Of a stretch of 64,000 nucleotides of DNA, positions 26,417-35,082 are shown in pieces. The DNA comes from Tenacibaculum skagerrakense (lineage in GTDB: Bacteria; Bacteroidota; Bacteroidia; Flavobacteriales; Flavobacteriaceae), in NCBI RefSeq assembly GCF_004345825.1, contig NZ_SLXM01000001.1:62001-126000 (forward strand). Direction: 5' to 3'. Within the stretch, counting starts at the first letter, position 1. Every line of letters begins with the position of its first letter. Under the pieces are notes generated by a model. The model ran no database searches and was not told the origin of the DNA. It saw only the letters and a list, made by a program, of their open reading frames with translations. A program made the position numbers and the translations under genes.

Positions 26417-26962
26417 ATGACAATTCAGATCAACGAAAATATCAGTTTAGAACCCATTACAAATTCAACAAGTAATGAGCTTTTTCATTTAATGAAAGAA
26501 GTCTATCCTTTAGCATACGATTATTTTTGGAAAGATGGCGGTAATTGGTATGTAAACTCTCAGTATTCAGAAGATAATATTAGTAAAGAATTAGCTCAAG
26601 AAAATGCAGATTATTTTTTTGTTTTATATAATGGAGAAAGAGTAGGAAATTTTAGAATTGTATGGGATGAACCACTTGTTGATTTTCAAAAAGAAGTAAA
26701 ATCAGTTAAACTACATAGAGTGTATTTACATGCAAAAACGCAAGGTAAAGGAATTGGTAAAACCTTATTAAAATGGTTAGAAAAAGAAGTAATAAAAAAA
26801 CAATATGAATTGATTTGGTTAGATGCTATGGATGAAAAACCACAAGCGTTTAACTTTTATAAAAAGTTAGGATACCAATACCATTCACATTGCTTTTTAC
26901 CTTTTGACTTATTACATGATGAATATAGAAAAATGAGTCAGCTGTATAAGATATTAATTTAA
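26417..26962 (+). CDS. GNAT N-acetyltransferase
   Basis: A 181-residue protein. [20 protein letters not shown] followed by TLLKWLE near residue 95 is the acetyl-CoA motif Q-x-x-G-x-G, and [20 protein letters not shown] near residue 136 is the C-terminal GNAT motif. The start [20 protein letters not shown] fits members that include diamine and peptide acetylases; the acceptor is unknown. It converges with dut and the two genes share the last four bases (26959-26962). Confidence 0.85.
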   Translation: MTIQINENISLEPITNSTSNELFHLMKEVYPLAYDYFWKDGGNWYVNSQYSEDNISKELAQENADYFFVLYNGERVGNFRIVWDEPLVDFQKEVKSVKLHRVYLHAKTQGKGIGKTLLKWLEKEVIKKQYELIWLDAMDEKPQAFNFYKKLGYQYHSHCFLPFDLLHDEYRKMSQLYKILI

Positions 26963-27390
26963 ACTCCGGTACTTCCAAACCCACCAGTGCCTCTTTCGGT
27001 TTCATTTAATTCAGAAACTTCTATCCAGTCAACACGTTCATGTTTCGCAATTACTAATTGTGCAATACGTTCACCATCATTAATAGTAAAATCTTCTTTA
27101 GATAGGTTTACTAAAATCACACCAATTTCACCTCTATAATCCGCATCAACAGTGCCAGGAGCATTTAACACAGTAATTCCTTTTTTAGCAGCTAATCCAC
27201 TTCTTGGTCTAACTTGCGCTTCATAACCATTAGGTAATGCAATAAATAATCCTGTTTTTACAATTGTTCTTTCAAGAGGTTTTAAAACAATAGCCTCCTC
27301 AATATTTGCTCTTAAATCCATACCAGCAGAACCCTCTGTTTCGTAAGCTGGAGTTTGGTGTTTAGACTTATTAATTATTTGTACTTTCAT
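26959..27390 (-). CDS. dut: dUTP diphosphatase
   Basis: Hydrolyses dUTP to dUMP and pyrophosphate, keeping uracil out of DNA and supplying dTMP synthesis. All five trimeric-dUTPase motifs are visible in 143 residues: [32 protein letters not shown] with the catalytic Asp, GERIAQLV, and the C-terminal [10 protein letters not shown] arm. The esterase gene lies four bases upstream on the same strand. Confidence 0.97.
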   Translation of the reverse strand: MKVQIINKSKHQTPAYETEGSAGMDLRANIEEAIVLKPLERTIVKTGLFIALPNGYEAQVRPRSGLAAKKGITVLNAPGTVDADYRGEIGVILVNLSKEDFTINDGERIAQLVIAKHERVDWIEVSELNETERGTGGFGSTGV

Positions 27391-27394
27391 GGGG

Positions 27395-28249
27395 TTAAAT
27401 ATCGTATAAAAATTTAATTACTTCTAAAAATTCACTCTTCCAAAAAGTTTCATTGTGTTCACCATTAGGTACAATTTTAGAGGTTACGTTCTCTTTTGGA
27501 AATCCCGAACTAATTAACAAGTTAATAGTTGCATTAAATTCTTTAGTCATTCCCTCCTTTTCACCAAGTAAAAAATACATCTTTAACGTATTATTTTTAG
27601 CATACGTTTCTGTAAAAGGAATTACTTCTTTAGAGAACCAAAATGATGGAGACAAAACGCCAAGTTTACCAAAAGTTTCAGGATATTTTAATCCGCCATA
27701 ATACGAAATTAATCCACCTAAAGAACTTCCTATGAGAGCAGTATGTTGAGGTCCTGATTTCGTTCGATAGTTTTTATCAATAAAAGGTTTTAAATCGTTT
27801 TTAATAAACTGAATGTAAGCATCTCCCTTTCCTCCACCATGTTTTTCATGAGTCCAAGGAGTGTATTCTTCAGTACGTAATTCTCCTCCGTTTTCGGGTG
27901 CTACTACTATGAATCCTTTTTTAGTTTTTTTATATAATTTATTTAGTAGTTCATCAACTCCCCACTCTCCTATAAATGAAGTTGCATCATCAAATAAATT
28001 TTGACCATCATGCATATTAATTACAGGATAATTTTTAGTTGAAGCTTCATAATCTGGAGGTAAATACAACCAAACTTTCTTTGGCTTAGCACTAATTTTT
28101 TCAATAACAAAAGAGGTATCTAAAACCATAACGTTAGCTGTTTTTGTAGATGGTTTAGTAGTAGAAATTTTCTCTTTTTTAGTAGCTGATTTACATGCAA
28201 AAAATAAAAAGAATAATACAGTAAGAGTTAAATTAGATAAGACTTTCAT
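27395..28249 (-). CDS. Putative esterase (IroE/Fes-like alpha/beta hydrolase), lipoprotein
   Basis: A 284-residue protein with a lipoprotein signal ending [10 protein letters not shown]. The body matches the putative-esterase (PF00756-type) family: [30 protein letters not shown] near residue 78, the nucleophile GSSLGG near residue 173, and [12 protein letters not shown] with the catalytic His near the end. Relatives hydrolyse siderophore or feruloyl esters, but no iron genes are nearby. It is directly upstream of dut on the same strand, four bases apart. Confidence 0.85.
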   Translation of the reverse strand: MKVLSNLTLTVLFFLFFACKSATKKEKISTTKPSTKTANVMVLDTSFVIEKISAKPKKVWLYLPPDYEASTKNYPVINMHDGQNLFDDATSFIGEWGVDELLNKLYKKTKKGFIVVAPENGGELRTEEYTPWTHEKHGGGKGDAYIQFIKNDLKPFIDKNYRTKSGPQHTALIGSSLGGLISYYGGLKYPETFGKLGVLSPSFWFSKEVIPFTETYAKNNTLKMYFLLGEKEGMTKEFNATINLLISSGFPKENVTSKIVPNGEHNETFWKSEFLEVIKFLYDI

Positions 28250-28355
28250 TAACAGTTAGTTTTAGTGTATATTTCGAAGTATAATAGAGTTTATAACCTT
28301 TAAGTTATACTAAATTATTAATTTAGTATTTAATTACATCTGTAAAAGAAATAAA

Positions 28356-29351
28356 ATGAGTGACTTTTCTAAAATAGCAGTAATTGGAGGTGGTAGCTGG
28401 GCAACGGCCATTGTTAAGATGTTGTCAGAAAATTTAGAAAATATTGGTTGGTATATGAGGAGTATTTATGCTGTTGAACATATCAAACGTAATAAACACA
28501 ATCCTAATTATTTAAGTTCTGCAGAATTACATCCTGAACAATTGGATTTATCTGGGGATATAAATCATATTGTACGTAACTATGATATTCTTATCTTCGC
28601 TATTCCTTCTGCTTTTTTAAATACCGAATTAGAGAAACTTACAGAAAGTTTAGACAATAAAATTATTTTTTCTGCGATTAAAGGTATTGTTCCAGAGTCA
28701 GGATTAATTGTTGGAGAACATTTTCATCAGCATTATAAGATCTCTTTTGAAAATATTGGGGTAATTGCCGGACCTTGTCATGCTGAAGAAGTAGCGATGG
28801 AGCGATTATCGTATTTAACGATTGCTTGTCAAGATGAACAAAAAGCAAAAGAGTTAAGTAAATACATTAAGAGTAGATATATCAAAACAAAAGTATCTGA
28901 TGATATTTTTGGAACCGAATATGCTGCGATGTTAAAAAATATTTACGCCATTGCTGCTGGTATTGCGCATGGTTTAGGATATGGAGATAATTTTCAATCG
29001 GTATTGATGAGTAATGCTATTCGAGAAATGAAACGTTACATTAAAAAAGTTCACCGAATGAAACGTAACATTAATGACTCGGTATATTTAGGAGATTTAT
29101 TGGTTACGGGATATTCTATTTTTAGTAGAAACAGAACCTTTGGAAACATGATTGGTAAAGGATACACTGTGAAATCTGCAATGTTAGAAATGAATATGGT
29201 TGCTGAAGGATATTACGCAACAAAAAGTGCCTATAATATTAACAAAGAAAACGGTGCAAAAACGCCAATAATTGATGCAGTATATGCTATATTGTATGGA
29301 AAAAAAGAGGCGAAAGATGTGTTCGAGAAATTAACTAATATGTTAGACTAA
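28356..29351 (+). CDS. gpsA: NAD(P)H-dependent glycerol-3-phosphate dehydrogenase
   Basis: Makes sn-glycerol 3-phosphate from dihydroxyacetone phosphate for phospholipid synthesis. The N-terminal Rossmann motif is VIGGGSWATA at residues 9-18. The family block GPCHAEEVAMERLSYLTIA replaces the usual GPxxAxE segment, and AAMLKNIYAIAAGIAHGLGY carries the catalytic Lys. VYLGDLLVTGYSIFSRNRTFG is the substrate-binding loop. 331 residues is the normal length. It is a single gene. Confidence 0.95.
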   Translation: MSDFSKIAVIGGGSWATAIVKMLSENLENIGWYMRSIYAVEHIKRNKHNPNYLSSAELHPEQLDLSGDINHIVRNYDILIFAIPSAFLNTELEKLTESLDNKIIFSAIKGIVPESGLIVGEHFHQHYKISFENIGVIAGPCHAEEVAMERLSYLTIACQDEQKAKELSKYIKSRYIKTKVSDDIFGTEYAAMLKNIYAIAAGIAHGLGYGDNFQSVLMSNAIREMKRYIKKVHRMKRNINDSVYLGDLLVTGYSIFSRNRTFGNMIGKGYTVKSAMLEMNMVAEGYYATKSAYNINKENGAKTPIIDAVYAILYGKKEAKDVFEKLTNMLD

Positions 29352-29364
29352 TTAGTCATTGTTA

Positions 29365-29481
29365 AAAGTATAAAAACCCTTCAAAATAATACTTTTAATG
29401 AAACTCAAACGACCTCTAACGCCTTAAGTTTTAAATTTTACAAAACTCGGGGCAAATGTAAGTTAAAATGAAAAACTGACA
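29365..29481 (-). promoter_or_regulatory. Minus-strand promoter and possible small RNA between gpsA and the next gene
   Basis: Read on the minus strand, TTG, 19 bases and TACATTTG (29453-29460) form a complete Bacteroidota promoter pointing back towards gpsA. About 90 bases downstream, AAAAGTAT and ATACTTTT (29365-29397) can pair across a 17-base loop. No open frame is present, so the product would be a short RNA or an antisense transcript to the gpsA 3' end. Confidence 0.35.
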
Positions 29482-29576
29482 ACATATAAAGGTTATTAAA
29501 TTTTTTAATAAAAGTTAAATAAAAATTAACAACTTTTTATATTTTTACAACAAGTAGTATATTTTTAAACAACCAA

Positions 29577-30236
29577 ATGAAAACAATTCAAGAAGCTGTT
29601 GAAACTACTATCAGAAAAACCCCTTTCATTGAAGAAGCTCTAAACGAAAAATTGATTAATGTTTCATCTTTAGCTAGGGTTATATTACCTGAAGTAGCTC
29701 AGCAATTAAAAAAAGAAGTCAAAGTAGGCGCAGTAATGATGGCAATTAATCGACTGTCTCCTGTAAATGAACTTCGAATTAGAAAAAATATCAAAAAACT
29801 CGCATTAAATTTAGGAGATGTAATTGTACGCTCTGATTTATGCGACTTTACTTTTAAAAATACCCCCACTTTATTTAAAAGAATAGCCAAAATTTTAGAC
29901 AAGGCTTCTGAAAATAATGATTTGTTTTTAACTATTTCTCAAGGAATTTTTGAGACAAACATAGTAGCAAGTATTATTTTACAACCTTTTATTGTTGAAA
30001 TTTTTGAAGAAGAAAATTTAATCAACAATGTAACTGATTTGGCTTCAATAACCATTAAATTACCAAAAGAAAATCTAGAACAATCTGGTATTTATTATTT
30101 CATTTTAAAGCAATTTGCTTGGGCTAATATTGCTGTACAAGAGGTTATTTCTACCACACACGAAATGACGATTGTGGTAAAAGAATCTGATGTAAATGAA
30201 ACCTTTGGTATTCTAATGGATTTAAAGCTGAATTAA
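29577..30236 (+). CDS. Conserved protein with ACT-like regulatory domains
   Basis: A 219-residue soluble protein. The N-terminal third is helical and resembles a winged-helix part (LINVSSLARVILPEVAQQLK, VGAVMMAINRLSP). The rest contains two beta-alpha-beta segments typical of ACT-like folds, the last being LASITIKLPKENLEQSGIYY with AWANIAVQEVISTTHEMTIV, as in aspartate-kinase-like ACT pairs. I cannot assign a ligand. It is common next to transporters in flavobacteria. The MFS gene starts four bases after its stop, so the two form an operon. Confidence 0.6.
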   Translation: MKTIQEAVETTIRKTPFIEEALNEKLINVSSLARVILPEVAQQLKKEVKVGAVMMAINRLSPVNELRIRKNIKKLALNLGDVIVRSDLCDFTFKNTPTLFKRIAKILDKASENNDLFLTISQGIFETNIVASIILQPFIVEIFEEENLINNVTDLASITIKLPKENLEQSGIYYFILKQFAWANIAVQEVISTTHEMTIVVKESDVNETFGILMDLKLN

Positions 30237-30240
30237 TTTT

Positions 30241-31503
30241 ATGAGCAAAGTAGATCCTTATGCATCGCTGAGGTACAAAGAATTTAATATTTTCTTACTA
30301 GTTCGTTTTTTACTGGTTTTTGCATGGTCAATGCAGTTTATCATTATCGAATGGCAAGTATATTCAATTACAAAAGATCCTTGGAGTTTAGGTTTAATAG
30401 GAGCTTTTGAATTTGTACCTGCATTTACAATGGCTTTGTTTGCGGGGCATATTGTAGATCAAAGAGAAAAGAGGAATCTACTTGCATTATGCATTGGTCT
30501 ATTTTCACTAATTAGTTTAGGGTTATATTTTTTAACAAACCCAGATTTTGTTGAAAACTGGAGTTCAAATAGTGTTTTATATGCTATTTATGCGTTGGTC
30601 TTTTTTGGAGGTTTTTTACGCTCTTTTTTTGGTCCTACAATCTTTTCATTAATAGCATTAATTGTTCCTAAAAAGTTATATGCAAACGCAGCTACATGGA
30701 GCAGCTCTACATGGCAAATAGCTTCTGTTTTAGGTCCTGCATTTGCTGGTTTTACTATCTATAAACTTGGTGTTAACCTATCGTTATGTATTGTTTTTGC
30801 ATTGGTAATATTTTCTTTTTTGCTGGTTTTTTTAATTCATAAAAAACCAATTATGAATCCTAAAAAGAACGAACCTGTTGCAAAAAGTTTAAAAGAAGGA
30901 ATTTCATTCGTATTCAAAACAAAATCTATTTTAGGTGCTATTACTTTAGATATGATTTCAGTGCTTTTTGGAGGTGCCATAGCATTATTACCAGTCTTTG
31001 CGCAAGATATTTTACAAGTAGGTTCAAAAGGCTTTGGAATATTACGAGCAGCACCAGCGGTTGGAGCTTCCTTAACGATGCTAATTACGGCTTATATTCC
31101 GGTAAGTAAAAATGCTGGAATGAAATTGTTAGCAGCTATTTTTGGTTTTGGACTTTGTATTATCATTTTTGGCCTTTCAGAGATTTTTTGGATATCAATG
31201 CTTGCGCTATTCTTTAGCGGAGTTACCGATGGGGTTTCTATGGTAATTAGACAGACTATTTTACAATTAAAAACACCAGACCACATGCGTGGAAGAGTGG
31301 CTTCTGTGAACTCAATGTTTGTAGGTTCTTCTAATGAATTAGGAGCATTAGAAAGCGGATTAACAGCTAAATTAATGGGTACAGTTACTGCTGTAGTATT
31401 TGGAGGAACAATGACTTTAATTACTGTAGTAACTACGGGGATTTTAAATCCTACATTGAGGAAATTGGATTTAACAGAAGATTTTGAAAATCAAGAAAAA
31501 TAA
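30241..31503 (+). CDS. MFS transporter, EntS-like exporter type
   Basis: A 420-residue permease with 10-12 membrane helices. The N-terminal IIEWQVYSITKDPWSLGLIG and FEFVPAFTMALFAGHIVDQR with the loop VDQREKR is the MFS_3 motif A region, as in enterobactin exporter EntS. TPDHMRGRVASVNSMFVGSS near residue 340 is the second signature of that group. The cargo is not predictable; the family exports siderophores and other small molecules. It is co-transcribed with the ACT-like gene and followed by a weak terminator. Confidence 0.88.
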   Translation: MSKVDPYASLRYKEFNIFLLVRFLLVFAWSMQFIIIEWQVYSITKDPWSLGLIGAFEFVPAFTMALFAGHIVDQREKRNLLALCIGLFSLISLGLYFLTNPDFVENWSSNSVLYAIYALVFFGGFLRSFFGPTIFSLIALIVPKKLYANAATWSSSTWQIASVLGPAFAGFTIYKLGVNLSLCIVFALVIFSFLLVFLIHKKPIMNPKKNEPVAKSLKEGISFVFKTKSILGAITLDMISVLFGGAIALLPVFAQDILQVGSKGFGILRAAPAVGASLTMLITAYIPVSKNAGMKLLAAIFGFGLCIIIFGLSEIFWISMLALFFSGVTDGVSMVIRQTILQLKTPDHMRGRVASVNSMFVGSSNELGALESGLTAKLMGTVTAVVFGGTMTLITVVTTGILNPTLRKLDLTEDFENQEK

Positions 31504-31532
31504 AAAAGAACCCATAACGGATTCTTTTTTAA
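31502..31532 (+). terminator. Probable terminator after MFS gene
   Basis: AAAAAAGAACCC and GGATTCTTTTTT pair around ATAAC, with one mismatch in the stem. Confidence 0.6.
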
Positions 31533-31580
31533 TATATAAACGATCTTGTAATTAAGCTAGATTAGTTTTTCTTTCTATTA

Positions 31581-32024
31581 TTATTTTTTGATTGAGCTCC
31601 AATTTTTATCTGCTTTTACTTTTAGTTCTTCAGGGTTTTCATTTAACCAAAGTTCTAGAGTATTCGTTCCCCAAGAATTGTAAAACAAATACAATTTACC
31701 ATCTCTAATTTCAAAAGTTTTTGGATTGATTCCTACTTTTTCTCCTTTTACTCCAATTGCATAAGCACAATAACCTCCGTATTGAGGAACATACTTTTTT
31801 GGGTTTGCTTTAAAAGTATTTAGGTTTTCTTCTGTTGAAAACTGAAAGACCACATTATCATACGTATGAGAAAGCTTCTTATTTCCTTTTACAGCTGTAT
31901 TAGAGAAATAAGCAACCACATCATAACCATTGGCAATAACTCCTTTTTTGGTGTTGTAATTTTCATTTTGCGCGAAAACAGTAAAGGAAATAAATAAAAT
32001 TGAGAAAGTAAGAATTCGATTCAT
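31581..32024 (-). CDS. YHS-domain secreted protein
   Basis: A 147-residue protein with a Sec signal ending FTVFAQ. GVIANGYDVVAYFSNTAVKG followed by KKLSHTYDNVVFQFSTEENL and NPKKYVPQYGGYCAYAIGVK is the YHS-domain pattern, in which GYD-x-V-A-Y starts the domain and P-x-Y-GG-x-C-A follows. YHS proteins bind metal and are often associated with copper or other metal handling, but no metal transporter is adjacent. Monocistronic by position. Confidence 0.85.
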   Translation of the reverse strand: MNRILTFSILFISFTVFAQNENYNTKKGVIANGYDVVAYFSNTAVKGNKKLSHTYDNVVFQFSTEENLNTFKANPKKYVPQYGGYCAYAIGVKGEKVGINPKTFEIRDGKLYLFYNSWGTNTLELWLNENPEELKVKADKNWSSIKK

Positions 32025-32066
32025 GTATGTATAATTTTCAGTATAGTCGAACGGAATACTGAAAAT

Positions 32067-33041
32067 TTACAAAACCATTAAATTACAACCTCTAATATCA
32101 GAATTATCAAAACGCCCAATAATTTCGAATGAGTTATCTGTATGTACTTTTCCTAAGTCTTGTGTTGCAATAAAAGAACAAGAATTATAATTTGCTAAAT
32201 CAATTACATTTATACCCCCAGTTTTTCCAGGTTGTTGAACTGTTAAAGGATCTTCGGTATCTCTAGTAAGAATTTTCATCCAAGGCGGGCAATTAAATAT
32301 TCCGTTACCATTGGAATAACCTTGACTTAATAATTCTGTCATTCCGTATTCAGAATGAATGTTTTTTACACCAAAACCATCAGAAAGTAATTGATGCAAT
32401 TCGGATCTAATTAATTCTTTTCGTCTTCCTTTCATTCCTCCAGTTTCCATAATTATGGTGTTTTTTAAATTGAAAGAATGTTGTTCTATCATATCTAACA
32501 AGGCAAAAGAAACTCCTATAAGAAGCACCTTTTTTCCGCTATTATCTAGTTGATGTAGTTTAGATGCTAACTCGTCTATATTGTTGAGGTAAAATCCACT
32601 TTCTTGATGATTAGACTTTTTAATTAAATCATCAACCATGTATATCAAAGAAGAACCTTTTCGCTCTAAATAATTAGGTAATAAGGCAAGAATTATATAA
32701 TCATCAATATTTCCATAGAAATGCTCAAATCCTTTAATATAACTTTCTTCATAATAGGATAAATCAATTACAAAGTGTTTACTAGTTACACTTCCTGTAG
32801 TTCCAGAACTTGTAAAAATTTCTTTGATGGGATCATTTGAGGAAACCACCTTTTTAGATTTAAAAAAAGCGATAGGTAAAAAAGGAATTTCTTCTATGGT
32901 TTTTACATCACTTGGATGAACATATAATAAATCACAAAAAGAACGATACACTGCGTTGTTTTCAAACTGATGTTTAAAAACCTTAAAGGTAACGTCTTCG
33001 AATTGCTCTTCTGATGCTATGTTAAAAATGCTGTTTTTCAT
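32067..33041 (-). CDS. LuxE-domain acyl-protein synthetase-like protein
   Basis: A 324-residue adenylate-forming-type protein. The segment IKEIFTSSGTTGSVTSKHFV near residue 85 is the AMP-binding Ser/Thr/Gly-rich loop, GGMKGRRKELIRSELHQLL near residue 218 and HSEYGMTELLSQGYSNG near residue 245 are LuxE/adenylate-forming family motifs, with RDTEDPLTVQQPGKTGGINV near the end. The start chosen is MKNSIFNIASEEQFE at 33041; the frame extends 11 residues upstream. No luxA, B, C or D is nearby, so light emission is not implied. In flavobacteria such genes probably act in acyl activation. Confidence 0.8.
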   Translation of the reverse strand: MKNSIFNIASEEQFEDVTFKVFKHQFENNAVYRSFCDLLYVHPSDVKTIEEIPFLPIAFFKSKKVVSSNDPIKEIFTSSGTTGSVTSKHFVIDLSYYEESYIKGFEHFYGNIDDYIILALLPNYLERKGSSLIYMVDDLIKKSNHQESGFYLNNIDELASKLHQLDNSGKKVLLIGVSFALLDMIEQHSFNLKNTIIMETGGMKGRRKELIRSELHQLLSDGFGVKNIHSEYGMTELLSQGYSNGNGIFNCPPWMKILTRDTEDPLTVQQPGKTGGINVIDLANYNSCSFIATQDLGKVHTDNSFEIIGRFDNSDIRGCNLMVL

Positions 33042-33125
33042 TTTCAAAGACAAAAATAAGAGTATTTCACGCAACCTTTTCAGAAATGTTTCATCTTAAA
33101 GATAAATACTAAAAAATCTAAAGCA

Positions 33126-33824
33126 ATGAAAACATTTATTAAAATACTAAGTCTTTTACTCTTAGTTACTTCATGTACTAAAGATGATGAACTAAAAGAA
33201 TTTTGTGTACTAGACAATCCATTAGAGGACTTGGTTTGGTTAAAAGAAATAAAAACAAATTTAGAACAATCTACATCTGCCAATAAAGCAGAAATTTATG
33301 AATACAGTTATAAACAACAAAGAGTTTTTTGGGTAGATACCTGTGTAGATTGTACCGACAATTTAATTACCGTTTATAATTGTTCAGGAAATAAAATGTG
33401 TGAATTTGGAGGAATTGCAGGTGTAAATACATGTTTGGATTTTACTAGTGAAGCAACAAATAAAAAATTACTTTGGAAAAATCACGATCAGGCTATTATC
33501 AATAAAGATTTATACGACACTGTTAGGACTGATAATTATACAATTAATAGTATGTCAATAGCGGGAGATTACTTAAAGATCAATATTTCCTTTAGTGGAT
33601 GTTCTCAAGACTCTGATAGAGTAAACCTCATAGATTCTTCAGCTATTTTAGAGTCAACTCCTAAAAGAAGATTTCTAAAATTAGAGTTTTTTAAAGATGA
33701 AGCTTGCTTAGCTTATTTTACTAGAGAATTGAAGTTTGATATTAGTAATTTAAAAATTGGATTGACAGGAGAATTGATTTTTCTAGTAGAAGGATGGAAT
33801 GATCAAATAATATATCAATATTAA
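33126..33824 (+). CDS. DUF6970-like lipoprotein
   Basis: A 232-residue lipoprotein with lipobox LLVTSC (Cys17). Residues 27-115 (LDNPLEDLVWLKEIKTNLEQ, YEYSYKQQRVFWVDTCVDCT, CEFGGIAGVNTCLDFTSEAT) match in order the whole mature part of the protein at 36414, including the Cys-x-x-Cys of CVDC. I link it to DUF6970. An extra C-terminal beta-rich part follows (ILESTPKRRFLKLEFFKDEA). The function is unknown. It begins a gene run with the next lipoprotein and the sigma factor. Confidence 0.65.
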   Translation: MKTFIKILSLLLLVTSCTKDDELKEFCVLDNPLEDLVWLKEIKTNLEQSTSANKAEIYEYSYKQQRVFWVDTCVDCTDNLITVYNCSGNKMCEFGGIAGVNTCLDFTSEATNKKLLWKNHDQAIINKDLYDTVRTDNYTINSMSIAGDYLKINISFSGCSQDSDRVNLIDSSAILESTPKRRFLKLEFFKDEACLAYFTRELKFDISNLKIGLTGELIFLVEGWNDQIIYQY

Positions 33825-33836
33825 ACTTAACATATA

Positions 33837-34535
33837 ATGAAAAAAATAGTTACCACCTTGTTGTTTGTATTAGTAGTACTAACTTCATGTACTGTAAACG
33901 ATGATACTGTAGCGTTTAATCCTAAAAATCTTCTAGTAGGCCATTGGACCTATGTAAATTCTGACAATGGAGAAATTGTTTTTAAACGTTCTTCTGCACT
34001 ACCAGAAAATGAATATGGAGTATCGTTTTTAGATAATAAAAAGTTTATCGAGAGAACTTCGGGTTTTTGTGGCACACCTCCGTTAGTTTTTTGGAATGTT
34101 GTGGGAACATATCAACTAGAAAATGAACTCATTAAAGTTACTAAAGAGGAATATCCTACCAATTTTAAATGGAAAATAAAGTCGTTAACTAATTTAGAAT
34201 TAGTCGTTTCGTATGAACTAACCGATCAACAAAAAGATCATGAGGAATTGATGAATTTATTTAACGAAATTTATACACTAGCAACTAGTATAAATTGTGA
34301 AGATGCGGACGACTGGTTAATAACAGCTTATGGAACAAAAGCATGTGGTGGACCTCAAGGTTATTTAGCATACCCTAATTCTATAGATGTAAATTTATTT
34401 TTAGAAAAGGTAAGTAACTACACACAAAAAGAACATGAGTATAATATTAAATGGAGTATAGTTTCTACCTGTGATGTTCCTATTCAGCCAATAGGTGTAA
34501 AATGTGAGAATAACATTCCAGTATTAATTTATTAA
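33837..34535 (+). CDS. Hypothetical lipocalin-like lipoprotein
   Basis: A 232-residue lipoprotein with lipobox LTSC near residue 18 and the start of a lipocalin-like pattern: NLLVGHWTYVNSDNGEIVFK, then SVSFLDNKKFIERTSGFCGT and VGTYQLENELIKVTKEEYP. I did not recognise the C-terminal third. It follows the DUF6970-like gene by 12 bases and its stop overlaps the proposed start of the sigma factor gene, so the three are probably co-transcribed. Confidence 0.6.
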   Translation: MKKIVTTLLFVLVVLTSCTVNDDTVAFNPKNLLVGHWTYVNSDNGEIVFKRSSALPENEYGVSFLDNKKFIERTSGFCGTPPLVFWNVVGTYQLENELIKVTKEEYPTNFKWKIKSLTNLELVVSYELTDQQKDHEELMNLFNEIYTLATSINCEDADDWLITAYGTKACGGPQGYLAYPNSIDVNLFLEKVSNYTQKEHEYNIKWSIVSTCDVPIQPIGVKCENNIPVLIY

Positions 34536-35082
34536 AGGAAAAGAAATCAAGTTACAAGAACTCATACAACAGTGCAAAAAAGATAATTTAAAAGCACAGT
34601 CTCAAGTTTACCAGCTTTATGCGGGTAAACTTTTTGCACTGAGTTTAAAGTATTCTCGTAACCAGCAAGATGCAGAAGATGTACTACAAGACAGTTTTTT
34701 AACTGCTTTCCGTAAAATAGATCAATACAATTTTAAAGGTTCATTTGAAGGCTGGTTAAAGCGAATTGTAATTAACACAGCATTGCAGAAATACAGAAAG
34801 GAGCCGTCATTGTATGTAATCAAAGAAGAGGTTATAAGTGAAGAAGAAGTTGATTTTGATGAAGGCACAATAGTAGTGAATGATTTATTAGTTATGATTC
34901 AAGCATTACCAGACAGATATCGACTAGTGTTTAACTTGTATGTGTTGGATAGTTTTTCTCACAAAGAAATTGCTGAGATGTTAAATATCTCTGTAGGAAC
35001 TTCGAAATCTAACTTATCAAGAGCTAAACAATTATTAAAGAAAGCAATTGAAAATCGTAAGGAAAAATTAGAAAAGGCATAA
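34531..35082 (+). CDS. ECF-type RNA polymerase sigma factor with non-AUG start
   Basis: The frame encodes a complete ECF sigma factor of about 183 residues: region 2 (QVYQLYAGKLFALSLKYSRN, QDAEDVLQDSFLTAFRKIDQ) and region 4 (ALPDRYRLVFNLYVLDSFSH, KEIAEMLNISVGTSKSNLSR). The whole region 2 lies upstream of the first common in-frame start, a TTG at 34783, so that TTG cannot be right. No ATG, GTG or TTG exists in frame between the previous stop and region 2; ATT at 34531 (overlapping the preceding stop) or ATC at 34546 are the candidates. It is followed by its probable anti-sigma partner, overlapping by one base (TAATG). Confidence 0.85.
   Translation: MKGKEIKLQELIQQCKKDNLKAQSQVYQLYAGKLFALSLKYSRNQQDAEDVLQDSFLTAFRKIDQYNFKGSFEGWLKRIVINTALQKYRKEPSLYVIKEEVISEEEVDFDEGTIVVNDLLVMIQALPDRYRLVFNLYVLDSFSHKEIAEMLNISVGTSKSNLSRAKQLLKKAIENRKEKLEKA

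Noticed and set aside
32067..33041. Bioluminescence operon suggested by the LuxE-like gene
   Set aside because: No luxA, luxB, luxC or luxD-like gene lies nearby; stand-alone LuxE-domain proteins are common in non-luminous flavobacteria.
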